The notes: generated by a model from the letters alone, not told the origin. A stretch of 64,000 bases of DNA from Eriocheir sinensis (GCF_024679095.1 NC_066509.1:15373929-15437928); one strand, 5' to 3'. Shown: positions 46,270 through 56,650, numbered from the stretch's first letter. Program-made: numbers and translations.

Positions 46270-46605
46270 ATAATAAGAATAAGAAGAGAATGATGAAGAA
46301 GAGGAAGAATGATGAAAATACTAATGACTGTAAACAAAGAATGAGGAAGAAGAGGAAGAATGATGATATTACTAATGACTGTAAACAAAGAATGAGGAAG
46401 AAGAGGAAGAATGATGATATTACTAATGACTATAAACAAAGAATGAGGAAGAAGAGGAAGAATGATGATATTACTAATGACTGTAAACAAAGAATGAGGA
46501 AGAAGAGGAAGAATGATGATATTACTAATGACTGTAAACAAAGAATGATGAAGAAGAGGAAGAATGATGATATAACTAATGACTGTAAACAAACACGAAT
46601 TACAG
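46270..46605. repeat. 51-bp minisatellite, 6 units, open on both strands
   Basis: The word ctaatgact(g/a)taaacaaa occurs at 46,321, 46,372, 46,423, 46,474, 46,525 and 46,576, exactly 51 bp apart. The unit is 17 codons. The plus strand reads QRMRKKRKNDDITNDCK and the minus strand a hydrophobic repeat with ILPLLPHSLFTVIS. Units differ by very few bases, mainly in the first and last. Nothing suggests that either frame is translated. Confidence 0.96.
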
Positions 46606-46646
46606 TAAAGAAAAAAAGGAAAATATAGATTGTTATGTTATGTCAG

Positions 46647-46737
46647 TCGCCGACCATGGGGCTCACACCAAGGAGCTCACACCCACGACCCTGAGGTTAT
46701 AATAAGTCTTACTCTGCCCACTGAACTAGCCCGGTAT
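46647..46737 (-). mobile_element. tRNA-Lys-derived SINE head or tRNA-Lys pseudogene
   Basis: The minus strand begins ccgggctagttcagtgggca, resembling the D-arm/A-box region of metazoan tRNA-Lys. It continues cctcagggtcgtgggtgtga, resembling the T-arm/B-box region (GGGTCGTGGGTTCGA in the intact gene). The end gccccatggtcggcg parallels the tRNA 3-prime stem. The anticodon loop is disrupted (acttattataac), and a ~14-bp duplication (gtgtgagctcc, gtgtgagcccc) sits in the T-arm. It is therefore not a working tRNA. No unrelated SINE body or tail was proven, though (acata)-like words follow. Confidence 0.65.
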
Positions 46738-46917
46738 AAACTGGTTAAGGCCCCCCAGTCCCCCCCTCCCCAACCCACTAAAGTTACCTTATTTTATACC
46801 CTTATGGCCTTTCTGGCGTCACGCACGGCTTTTTCTTTCCTCCATTGTGGGGTCCATAAGGGACAGCGAAGGGCAACCTCGAATCTCATTAACCGAGGAA
46901 AGTGAAGGCAACAAGTG
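46738..46917. other. Unique segment
   Basis: Short unique stretch with a C-rich patch (about 46,750-46,780). It is crossed by a 91-codon frame that also covers the tRNA-like sequence and is not credible as a gene. Confidence 0.35.
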
Positions 46918-46944
46918 TTAAATGTTTGTGCAGCAAAATGCATT

Positions 46945-47110
46945 ATTGTTGTTTTCTTGGAAACTTAGCAGAATAACGTGTTCGTGGGGCTTGTCGAATA
47001 GTTTTTCCTCTGTTCTTGTCGTTCCTTCTTCTCCCGCGTCGCTTTCCTCTTTCATGTCCTCTCTCTTATGTAGTCCTCTTGCCTCTACCGCCCCTATCTC
47101 ATAACTATAA
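46945..47110 (-). repeat. Inverted, diverged copy of the ~285-bp repeat
   Basis: Read on the minus strand this aligns with the tandem units at 47,617-48,190: both hold gagaggcaagagga-like sequence, (c/a)aagaacagaggaaaaacta-like sequence, and acaagcccc followed by gcgcatcaa or gaacacgtt. The translated similarity (GTTRTEEKLFDKP against GTTRTKEKLLDKP) is a by-product. The similarity stops at about 47,110, next to the LINE tail. Confidence 0.7.
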
Positions 47111-47118
47111 TAATATAC

Positions 47119-47506
47119 TAAGAACATAAGAACATAGGGAGACTGCAAGAAGCCAAATGGCCTACACAGGGCAGCTCCAGATTCCCTCCCACTACCACTT
47201 GTCATCCTCGTCCATGCAGTTATCAAGTCTACTCTTAAAGCAAGCTATCGTGTCTGCACTCACTTTTAGATTGCTGAGTCTACATTACTGCGTGTTCTCT
47301 TCTGTTGGCTATTTCTCAGTACTTTACTCATATCGCCTTTGTTATAACCCTTGACCCATTTGAATACTTCTATCAGATCTCCCCGCACTTTTCCTCTTTC
47401 TAGTGAATGTAAGTTGAGATGTTTCAGCCTGTCTTGAAATGGGAGGTTCCTCAGCCCCTGAATCATCTTGGTCATCCTCCTCTGAACTGATTCTAGCAAG
47501 TTGATG

Positions 47507-47512
<6 letters not shown>
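47119..47512 (-). mobile_element. 5-prime-truncated LINE remnant, reverse-transcriptase C-terminal end
   Basis: On the minus strand, bases 47,511-47,266 encode a peptide with LESVQRRMTKMIQGLRNLP, then LNLHSLERGKVRGDLIEVFK. This is the region after the polymerase domain in CR1/jockey-like non-LTR retrotransposons. A stop ends the frame after 82 codons. Further on, ACFKSRLDNCMDEDDKW (about 47,239-47,190) resembles the family's usual C-terminus, so an internal deletion or frameshift has removed the part between. The 3-prime end is (ATGTTCTT)n-like (47,119-47,136), a tail type common in CR1-like elements. The left part of the element is missing; it abuts a (CT)n tract at 47,514. It encodes no active enzyme. 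Confidence 0.88.

Positions 47513-47513
<1 letters not shown>

Positions 47514-47550
<37 letters not shown>
47514..47550. repeat. (CT)n microsatellite, 37 bp
   Basis: It lies exactly at the truncated 5-prime end of the LINE remnant, so the open frame runs on into Arg-Glu on the minus strand. Confidence 0.93.
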
Positions 47551-47555
<5 letters not shown>

Positions 47556-47616
47556 TTTGATTTTCTCTAGGCGTGACTGAAAGGGGAAGGGAAGGGAGAG
47601 GAGGGGGAGGATACTG

Positions 47617-48190
47617 AGGGAAATGGAGACGGAGGAGGAATAAGGAATAATGAAATGAGGGGTTGAAGGAAGGAGGAAAGGAATGGAAATAGGAAGAGAG
47701 AACGATGAAGTAAAAATTAGTTATCAGTAGAGAAGGAAAAAAAATGAGACCGAAGGAGGGAGAGGCAAGAGGAAAGAACAAAGAAAGAGGATATAAAAAA
47801 GGAGATAAACGGGAGATGGAAGGAACAACAAGAACGAAGGAAAAACTATTAGACAAGCCCCTCGCGCATCAACTATTAGGCTTCTTCACGCACCTGACGC
47901 TTAAAACGAGGGAAATGGAGAAGGAGGAGGAACAAGGAGTAATGGAATGAGTGGTTGAAGGAAGGAGAAGGAAAGGAATGGAAATAGGAAGAGAGAACGA
48001 TAATATAAAGATTAGTTATCAGTAGAGAAAGAAAAAATGAGACCGAAGGAGGAAAGAACAAAGAAAGAGGATATAAAAAAGGAGATAAACGGGAGATGGA
48101 GAAACAAGAACGAAGGAAAAGCTATTAGACAAGCCCCTCGCGCATCAATTATCAGGCTTCTTCACGCACCTGACACTTAAAACGATATAA
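47617..48190 (+). repeat. ~285-bp tandem duplication, two units
   Basis: The word gagggaaatggaga occurs at 47,617 and 47,908 (offset 291). The second unit is ~10 bp shorter. Both contain ggttgaaggaagga, attagttatcagtagag, aaaaaaggagataaacggga and acaagcccctcgcgcatcaa. Units are very similar, so the duplication is fairly recent. A diverged inverted copy lies at 46,945-47,110. Confidence 0.92.
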
Positions 48191-48426
48191 CATAGAGGTT
48201 AGTTGTAGCGGGGAGCATTCAGCCACTGTGGGCCCATTCAGCGAGAGAGGCGTCTTGGTTCTGGCTATTCTCCCTCCTCTCTCCCTCTCCTCTTCCGCAC
48301 TTGTCCCCTTCTCCCTCTTCCCTCTCCTCGCTTCTCTCTCTCTCCATCTTTAACGAGGCGACGATGAGCGGTGAACTTAATTACAACGGACTGTATCACT
48401 TGCGAGGCGGCAGGCGGGTCCTCTGG

Positions 48427-48429
<3 letters not shown>

Positions 48430-48477
<48 letters not shown>

Positions 48478-48481
48478 TGTG
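48430..48481. repeat. (GA)n microsatellite, ~46 bp, with short (GT)
   Basis: GA tract at 48,430-48,475 followed by gtgtgt. Confidence 0.93.
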
Positions 48482-48819
48482 TAAAGAAAGACCTTTTGTA
48501 ATATTCTTTTTAGGGTTGATAACAGTTTTGGTTTCACTCGCCTATTCATTAGAGAAGCGGCAATTTGGTTCGCTAGAGATACCAGTCTAGATATTCTTTA
48601 ACCTCTTAGATGGTGCGTAATTTAAAAAGCTTGAAAGAATGTTGGCTGTGGAGGCGACTCGGTTAGGAAAGGCGCGAGCTGGGATTATTTCGTTTTCTTT
48701 GCGTTCGGCGGTGAGGGAGGAAAAGAGGCGGGCGTGGCGGCGGGCAGGTCAGCAGCAACACGGATTATGTGGCGCTGCTGGAGAAAAGGACGAAAACCCA
48801 TCTTCACGCTCTCTATCCA

Positions 48820-48822
<3 letters not shown>

Positions 48823-48858
<36 letters not shown>
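48823..48858. repeat. (GT)n microsatellite, 36 bp
   Basis: Perfect GT tract inside otherwise complex, partly GC-rich sequence (48,640-48,960). Confidence 0.93.
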
Positions 48859-48859
<1 letters not shown>

Positions 48860-49194
48860 CTTTTTAGGGGATACGCAAACGTTCACTAAAACGTTTTCTT
48901 TCTTCCTTTCTTCGCCTTTTCCTTCTCGTTTTCCCGGGCGTGCAGCGCAGGAAGCCAAATTTCAAATAGCCTCAAGGGATGTTAGTTTTTTTTTTCTTGA
49001 ACACTCATGCTGGAGTTGTTTGTACTGAAATTTTAATCGAGGTCTTTGAGGGTCAAGTATCGCTGCCTTTACTTAAGCATGATTTGCGAGCAGATATGCA
49101 AATCAAATAAACGTAAAGGCTACATAGACAAGCTTATAGTTCATCCTATCAGCCCTCCTATCGTAATGGCCATAAACTAGACGAGTGGCTACGA

Positions 49195-50220
49195 GTCGCC
49201 AAGTTAGTGAGACGCGCGGGGCCCGGGGATGGCGGGGCGCTCCGGTCCCTTTGGCCTTTACTGCACTGACTCACCCGCTGCTGGTCCGCCGCCACGCCAC
49301 GCCGCCACAGCCCCGCCCACCCACGCCAGACACACCTCGGAGACGACTACAAATAATTATTCATAGCAATAAAGCTCGCCGGGATATCAACCATCGGCTC
49401 CCAGCGTCCCATTACGTACCCAGACAGTCATCCCACGAACCCGAACATTCTGAAAGTGACGTCTGGCGTGGCGGAGTCCTCCTTCGCCCAAACTCCTCCA
49501 CCTCTCACCTATTTTTAAAGTTGGTCAGTTATGTAAGTTATAGCTGCAAGGAAAGTCTATATCTATAATTATGTAACCAGAAAAGGCAGACAATGAAGTT
49601 CTATCACAGCAAAATCTTGGCCGAGTGCCCACCACAAGGCGTCGCCGGCGCTACCAACAGTGTCTGTTTGCCGCGCCGCCGCACGCACCTGTCTGTGTCT
49701 GCGACAACTACACTTTTGTTGGGGCACCAGGGAGACTCGGGGCACCTTGCCACACCCCTAAACCCCGCCCTGCCTTCCCTATCCTCTTTGTCTGCCCTCC
49801 ATGACCATACACAGGCTGGCTCTGGCGACAGATGGCGTGGTTGACACGCCTGGCAGTGACAGGTGGCTGCGGCGCCCCGAAAGGCGACCCAGCTGCCCGG
49901 CGCCGACCCCTCACCTCGCCTCGCGCAGAAAACTGAGCCGTCTTGAGTGTGGCTCAAGCGTCCTCACGACATATTATGGTAAATCCCCAAGCACGAGGGA
50001 CCAATGTGCATTTCCTGTGCAGAGACGATGGGCCTGCCTCGCCTCGCCGGCCCGGAATAACCACCTCCCATATAGGGGGACGCCACGCAGCCAACCAGGC
50101 ATTACATAGCTTGCTAATGCGGCACGCGAGTCCCGATACAAGCAATCTCTCTCTCTCTGCCCCGTGCCATATCCCTAACACCCTAACACCAACACCAACA
50201 ATCCTGACGTTGCCTGCACA

Positions 50221-50252
<32 letters not shown>

Positions 50253-50300
50253 GCCCAGTCTTGCACACGCTGCGGTCCGCCATATGATGCCAACAAAAAC
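49195..50300. promoter_or_regulatory. GC- and CpG-rich, high-complexity segment
   Basis: This segment of ~1.1 kb lacks microsatellites, except (CA)n at 50,225-50,252, and is rich in CpG words such as gcgcggggcccggggatggc (from about 49,214). Frames of 102-128 codons occur on both strands (49,185-49,568 plus; 49,604-49,957 minus; 49,801-50,109 plus). None has a domain I recognise. The composition suits a promoter or first exon; direction unknown. Confidence 0.3.
50225..50252. repeat. (CA)n microsatellite
   Basis: Short perfect CA tract. Confidence 0.92.
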
Positions 50301-50639
50301 AATCATGACAAATCTCGCCTCGTGAACTATTAGTGAGCACTGCGTTGCGGGAAATGAAAACAAATGCATTAAACAGACGAAAGAATGAGGATGTGGGGCC
50401 TAGGGAGGGGCGGGCGAGAAGGAAGGAGTAATGTAGTGGTAGTGCTGTCCGTATGTCTTCCTCGGTCTGACGAATTGGCCCTATCCATCACCCCTCATCC
50501 CTTCAGTCACTCCTTCCTTTGTCACTTACACCGTCACTGCACACTACACAGTACCCCTCCTCTACATTCCCCCCTTCCTCACCCAGCCTACACTACTACT
50601 ACTCTGCTCTTCCTGTCCTTGCCACATCTTACTTAACAC

Positions 50640-51270
50640 TACTATTTCCGTAGGACAATGATACCCAACCCTGCCAGTTTGTCAACATGAGTGTCCTTCC
50701 TTTCTAAGAAGTATGCCCTTTTTCGTCATCCTTTGTCATGGTGATTATGTAGGGCTCTCGAGTGTCGCTGCTCCTCCCCCAGCTACTTTAATGCCATAAA
50801 AAAGGATAATACTGCCATCACAGCACTTTTTACTGTAGAGGCCGCAATTGTTACGACTTCCGCTGAGAGATTAATGTTTTTTACAGGCTACCATCATGGC
50901 CACTACCGCCGCTACCAACAATGGCACCATAAACATTTGAATAACATCGGATATTGTTACCACCAGAGCCACTGTTACTACCATCACTATACCGACGATG
51001 AAATTACGTAACATTAACTACTATTGCTGATGCCTTGACTAAAAATGACAATTACTGATACTGTCAACATTGCATACTACTACTACTACTACTACTGCTG
51101 CTGCTACTACTACTAACATTACTACTGCTACTACTACGGCTCCCACGATAGACCAACATCATTAACATGCTAGATAGTGAAGCATATAGCCTTTAGCCCC
51201 ACACAGCCCAGCCCGGCCAGCACTCTTGGTTCATCCTGGTGCTGAGAGATGGTGAATGATGACGTGATTT
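50640..51270. other. Unique stretch with (TAC/TGC)n patches
   Basis: No coding feature. Loose accatc and taccac triplets occur from 50,890 to 51,010. A TAC/TGC triplet run lies at 51,077-51,140. Confidence 0.45.
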
Positions 51271-51689
51271 TGTGGTGAGGAAGAGGAGGAGGAGGAGGAA
51301 GAGTGTGTCGACCTCCTCCAAGTCTCATCACGCTAGCCACCACAACTACTACTCATCTTCTTCCTCTTTTTTTATTTTTTTATTTCTTCCCTTCCTTCTC
51401 CACTTCCTGTTCATCGCCCTCTCATCTTTTTTTTATCTCCTGCAATCTTCCTTTGTTTTTGCTTGCCTTCGTTCACTGTGTTCTGTTTTTCCTCTGACTC
51501 TTCCATTTCAATTGCCTTATTATCACTTCTATTTTTAATCATTGCCACTACCTTCCCTGTTCCTACCACCACCTTCTCTACCACCTCCTCCGCGTCCTTC
51601 TGCTCCCCCGTTCTGATCCCCTCTGTTCTTCCCCTCTTCCTTCGGCGTGTGCGGGGGCGGTGAGGGTATTTACTTAACGCACACAAGGC

Positions 51690-51693
<4 letters not shown>

Positions 51694-51728
<35 letters not shown>

Positions 51729-51802
51729 TGCTATATACCAACAACAACAAATCATCGCTATACACAGACGCTAACACACGAACCTTATCCTCTTAGCGAT
51801 AT

Positions 51803-51862
<60 letters not shown>
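51694..51862. repeat. (CA)n and (GA)n tracts
   Basis: CA covers 51,694-51,726 and GA covers 51,808-51,862 (55 bp). Confidence 0.95.
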
Positions 51863-51864
<2 letters not shown>

Positions 51865-51884
51865 TGACTCCCGCCATAACCACA

Positions 51885-52145
51885 GCATCACCGCCGCCGC
51901 CGCCGCCACAAGCCTCGTCTAATAATCATGGTTTCTGTGAAGACCATCAAGGAGCCTAACGAGCCTCGCCAAGCCTGTATCCGTGCCTAGGCCGCTCAAG
52001 GTCAAGACCACCCGCCCGCCGCCCGCAGGCCCACCACCACCACGCCGTCGCCGTCGCCGCCGCCGAGGGAACCCAAACAAAGTGACCGCAACCGTTGCAA
52101 AGTGACTTCTTCGCCGCCTCGCCTCGCACGCCCCAAGGCAATGCT
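51885..52145. promoter_or_regulatory. CpG-dense segment with GCC triplets
   Basis: GCC triplets occur at about 51,890-51,906, and gccgtcgccgtcgccgccgc near 52,043. A 20-codon plus-strand frame at 51,928 (MVSVKTIKEPNEPRQACIRA) starts with a G after the ATG, then stops. This looks like a CpG-rich 5-prime region, but no gene can be assigned. Confidence 0.3.
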
Positions 52146-52612
52146 TGTTCTCATGTTTTAAAATCCCATTTGCCTCGTCATTAAGTCAACGAACAAGAAG
52201 TGTCCGCCAAGGTTTTTGAAGAAGACATTCGAGTAACTACCATCCAGTCAACTACGTAGAGTCCCTTTCGTGTTTCTCTATAATTACAACCATCCTCCAC
52301 AGTTTTCAGTCAGGCACCCTAATACTACTCAAGGACACTTGGGGCTTAACTTGAAGTCACTCTTGGTATTTCAATACAATCAAAACGTAACTCTGAGATT
52401 CCATGATGCACGTCACAAAGAGATTTAATACATTAAATAAAATTAACCTCGGAGTGACTTTGCGACTTGCTTTATCAGGAGGGGAAGGTGAGGGTACACG
52501 GAGGGGGTTAGGGAGGGCATGGACGTGAGTACTGACCACATCGGGCGCTGCGATATGAACCCATAAAGCCAGCACAAAGTCGTATTCACCCACCAGTCAC
52601 TAGAGCCTGCCC

Positions 52613-52678
52613 ATGCTGCATTTCAGGGCCATGCTGCGGCTCGTGGTGCATACGGCGCGTGAGCAAGACGCTGTAAGT
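52613..52678 (+). CDS. Candidate first coding exon (unproven), with consensus splice donor
   Basis: An ATG at 52,631 opens MLRLVVHTAREQDA, followed directly by GTAAGT, a perfect splice donor, at 52,673-52,678. An in-frame ATG lies 18 bp upstream at 52,613. Read through, the frame would stop a few codons later, so the peptide only makes sense if spliced. The peptide start MLRLVV resembles the MLRV start of the first C2 domain in ferlin-family proteins. That match is only a few residues long, and ferlins carry further C2 sequence that I did not find in the window. Chance is a real alternative. Confidence 0.2.
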
Positions 52679-52689
52679 GAAATTAAGTT

Positions 52690-52930
52690 CTTATGATGTT
52701 CTTATGATGACTATGTACACATACTGGAAGCCTACACGTTTTTTTGACTCTTCAGGATTCAACAGTCAATAATCATAGTTCTAGTCCCAGGTAGCCACGG
52801 TGATTTTTTATTTTATTTTTTTATTTTTTATATATAAATAAATAAAACAACCTACTTGTTTAACTCTGCGGGGCTAAACAATCAACATTCGTAGTTCCAG
52901 CCACAGACAGCCGCCGTGGAACGATGAAGA
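52690..52930. repeat. Imperfect 120-bp duplication with a T-rich spacer
   Basis: The blocks starting cctacacgtttttttgactc (52,731) and cctacttgtttaactctgcg (52,851) align through caatcaacattcgtagttcc-like sequence. They are separated by a (TTTTA)n and ATAA-rich stretch at 52,804-52,848. Confidence 0.75.
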
Positions 52931-53024
52931 AACTCCGACTCAACTTACGTAGGCCGCGGGGGACGTGACTCTTAAGTTATGTGACCTCTATAGCTTCGTT
53001 GCTTTCCTATTGTTTTTGTTCATT

Positions 53025-53132
53025 ATGGCGGCGCCCACGATGCAGAGAAATATGCGGAAGTCAGGTTGGCTGTGTGTGGAAGATTGCTTTCAGGGCAATC
53101 AGTTTGGGACGAAAAAGATAAACAGGATGTAA
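53025..53132 (+). CDS. 35-codon small open frame, unassigned
   Basis: The frame starts at an ATG in cattatggcggcgccc, a YY1-like ATGGCGGC setting often found at transcript starts. It encodes a peptide starting MAAPTMQRNMRKSGWLCVED and ends at TAA 53,130-53,132. Its composition is not that of a simple repeat. There is no known domain and no evidence of expression. Confidence 0.15.
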   Translation: MAAPTMQRNMRKSGWLCVEDCFQGNQFGTKKINRM

Positions 53133-53282
53133 TTTAGTCTTGATTACTCGGCGGAACCAAGACGTCAGCACAGGACAGGCCGAGCACACCCATCATGCAG
53201 CAACCTTCTTACGGCGATGCAGAGTCACGGCTCAGTGTGTGCTCTTGATTCCTCGAGGGTGACTTGAAGTTTGTTGTGACAG

Positions 53283-53290
53283 TATAAAAG
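53283..53290 (+). promoter_or_regulatory. TATA-box-like word
   Basis: The sequence agTATAAAAGgaaa fits a strong TATA element. A plus-strand frame begins at 53,308 and would need a start site about 30 bp downstream. The region then turns into CTG/GAT triplets (53,395-53,420), so gene content is doubtful. Confidence 0.25.
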
Positions 53291-54291
53291 GAAACTGGTT
53301 TGGCATATTGGTTGGCCTTGTGTGGTGGCTGTGTGTGGTACTACTGTTCCTGTTGCTGTTGTCTTGGCCTTGTGTGGGGGTTGTGTGTACTACTGCTGCT
53401 GCTGATGATGATGATGTTGCTGTTGTCTGCCGTTCCCCAGCCACCGCCTCCTCGCTTCCCCTCCACCTTCCTCCCTCCCTCCAGCCAGCCAGACAGTCCC
53501 CTCACCAGTATGTCCTACACTCCTGTTTCAAAAAGGAAATGCACACTTTTTTACTGTCCTAGTCGCATTTCCTGTACATATAAAATTCATCACAGTGAAC
53601 CACAAGAATAGTACAGAACGGCTCATGTGAGTTTAATGATATATGATTAATGAAAATAAACACTAATAATCTTGGTATGTATAACTCACTGGCATCATAT
53701 CAATGCTGCCACATGATAAGGGCTCGGTGATGCGCTTCCTGAACTATCTAGGAAAACCTTAGTCTTTGTTTCTCTTCTCGAAATGACGGTGACACAAAAT
53801 ATGGAAAGTTTGAGTCTTGCCAGTAACGCTTATCGTGGCCTTGGCGCTGCTAGACGGGAAACGAAGTAGACATGATGAAGAAATGATGACTGTGAAAAAG
53901 AAGTACGTGAAATGAGGGGTAGAAGGTGGGGAGTGTGGGAAGAGTAAATAAAGGGTTAAAAATGGTGGGGAGGATTGTTCGTGACGAGAAGGGGGAGGAT
54001 GATAACTCGCCCAGCCTTGAAGGTAAACATTCGAGAGGAAAAAAAAACGTAGAAAGTAAAATGGTTAAGAAAGCTGGTGATGGTGATAATGCTGGTAATG
54101 GTGATGGTGGGGTACTGTATGTATGGTGGTGGTGAGATGGGACACTATTCAAGTTCCGTTCGTGGTGAGGGTGGCACTAATGACGGGAGAGGAAGGAAGT
54201 AATGGAGGGAGGGAGAGGAAGGCATGGGGAAAGTCCAAGGCTTCTGCTGGTTTACAGTTAAGGGTTAAGGGATGATCTAGGGAGTCAAGGT

Positions 54292-54293
<2 letters not shown>

Positions 54294-54357
<64 letters not shown>
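54294..54357. repeat. (GA)n microsatellite, 64 bp
   Basis: Perfect GA tract, followed after 170 bp by G/A-rich sequence with GGA triplets (54,530-54,560). Confidence 0.95.
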
Positions 54358-54359
<2 letters not shown>

Positions 54360-54857
54360 ACGTATGCATAACTGTACTGAAGAATACAATTAAGTGGCTG
54401 TTATGAGAGAACTAACAGTTAAATAAGTCATATCAGAGTGCACGTGATTGTGTGGGAAATTTGGGAAAGAGGAAGGAAGAGAGAATAAAAAGCGTGAAGG
54501 AAAGGCTGGTGAAATTTCCATATACGAGGACGAGGAGGAGGAGGAAGACGAGGAGGAGGAGTGTTAGGGAGACAGTAAACCGCATTGCTGGGTGTGAATA
54601 GCGTGACTTGGTAAACCTTCTTGCCCTTTGCCGTGCCTTGCGATCCCTTGGTGAAGAGGGAGGGAGGGAGGGAGGGAGTGTAGGCAGGGAGGTAGGGTTT
54701 AAAGAGAAACATGCAACATCACCACCAGAAGAGATTTATTATCGCCGGACATATTAAAATTGCAGGGAAAATTTCCCTATTATGTGCAATCATTTCGTAA
54801 TAATCTCATAATTACTATGAACGGGGAAAAAACATTTCTATTACTTGATGCCGCCGT

Positions 54858-54890
<33 letters not shown>

Positions 54891-54892
54891 CA
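54858..54892. repeat. (TAC)n triplet tract
   Basis: About ten TAC triplets in AT-rich DNA. Confidence 0.9.
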
Positions 54893-55369
54893 TTACCTCA
54901 GAATGGCAAAAATTGTAGAAAGATTAATTAATGGTTATAATAAAACAATATCCATTATACACAAATAAAAAAAAAAACTAGTTACTCCTCTCTCTATATT
55001 TAGACCAAAACAAGTATTATTTTTTTTCTTTTCCTCCCTCACCAAAGGTTCCACTTCCAGGGTGGTGATGGTGATTGAGGTAGGATGGATGGTGTGGCGG
55101 GAGGGGTGGAGGTGGACGGGAGTGTGGAAAGGGGTGGAGGAGGTGGACAGGAGTGGGTGGCTGGGAACGGGCGCTAGAGTCTCGGGAAATGGAAGCCATC
55201 AGTCGAAGGGGTAAAAGATCGCCCAATGAAATGAGCCGCGGAACTAAATCGCATCCCTCACCATTCGGGCCAAGGAGCCATTACCGCTGCAGGGCTGAGG
55301 GACCCCCGCTCGGCCCTGCCTTGGGAATGACCGTTGACTTCACCTAACGAGAACTGTCTTAGATCATTA

Positions 55370-55720
55370 CTGGGACTCGAGGGAAACTAAATAAATAGAT
55401 GGACTCGAGGAAAATAAATAAATGGCTAAAAAATACGTACTTGTTAGTGAAGAAAACTATGATCATCACCTGAACTTGAGTAATATAAATGTCTTCATAA
55501 ACAAATCTATACATAACTTGCTAAATGAATACACGACAAATATAAATGGATGAATATATGTTAGTGAAAAAACTATTATCACTGCCAGAACTCGAGTAAT
55601 CAAAACGAATGAAATAATAAATAAATGGGCAAATAAATACGCAGGGGCAATAAATAAATGAACAAATCAATATAAAAAGGTAATGTATTCTTTACCATTC
55701 CACGCGATCATCATCTATTG
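55370..55720. repeat. Degenerate 117-bp duplication in A-rich DNA
   Basis: ttagtgaagaaaactatgat (55,444) and ttagtgaaaaaactattatc (55,561) begin aligned segments that both contain gaact(t/c)gagtaat. Surrounding sequence has many aataaata words. Confidence 0.65.
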
Positions 55721-55724
55721 CATT

Positions 55725-56650
55725 ACATCAGTTTTTTTTCTTTATTGTCAGGTTCTCTTCTTGCTACAACACTTCCGTTCCCGATTTCACAAGACGAAAA
55801 TTTAGAGTTGGGTCACCGATGTAAAAGTTTGACATGTAATTTACTTTTTTTTCCTTTCTTTGTGGGGAATGAAGTGGGACGGTGAGTTGTGAGGAAGTGT
55901 ATTCTTAACTAGAGCTCTAACAATATTATTCATTTACTCAGTCACACACACACACAAAAAAGTCTACATAACGCAAGAGGAAAAGAGAAAAAAAAAAAAG
56001 AAGAGCGGGAGCAGAGAAATACGTTATAGTCAACGCTCTCATTTTCATTTTCTTTGGTGTTAACAGAAAACAAGCTCAAGGGCGGACTCGGGTAACCTTT
56101 CACCTGCTAAAAAAAAAATATATATATATATATATAATACATCACACCGCAGAAAAAGAACAGACAAATTATTGAGATCTATATGAACCACGAGGCGAAG
56201 AAATAAAGCGAACGAGAGGATGGTCATGGAGGAGAAGGCGGATGGGGAGGAATGAAGGAAAAGGAGGAAGAAAGGTAAGGAATGTGGAGAGTAGTTTGGA
56301 GGGAAAATTAATGTGAGCAACAATGGGGAGGAGGAAGGGAGAGAGGGAAGGAGAGAAGTAAGAAGGAAGAGAGGGAGGAAGGCATAGAGAGAAAAAGAAA
56401 GACTGAGACACGAAAGGGATAATATAGAATCGATCGACGCTTCTTTTCAAAACGACGGCCGTAAAAACAAAAGCCGCGGTAAATATGCACCTTACCACGT
56501 AACAACCTTATTTGTAGCTAAATATCTATGACACTGTTCTTCAGTTTGCACCCTGACGCAACCGCACAAACAACCAAACGAAAATACTCCTGAACACAAC
56601 GCTTTACACAGCTCCTAAATTTGCATTGCTGACGTAACCACACTGACGAG
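55725..56650. other. AT-rich stretch with purine patch
   Basis: No gene recognised. An (AT)n run lies at 56,118-56,136 and a G/A-rich patch at 56,210-56,400. The word caagctcaagggc at 56,070 matches only the first ten bases of the GCTCAAGGGC family, too short to call. Confidence 0.4.

Noticed and set aside
46647..46737. Working tRNA-Lys gene
   Set aside because: The anticodon loop is disrupted and the T-arm carries a duplication, so it cannot fold as a normal tRNA.
52690..52705. Second LINE tail (atgttcttatgatg words)
   Set aside because: It resembles the (ATGTTCTT)n tail at 47,119, but no LINE sequence lies on either side.
56070..56115. Third copy of the GCTCAAGGGC repeat
   Set aside because: Only ten bases match with an A-rich run after; that is not enough.
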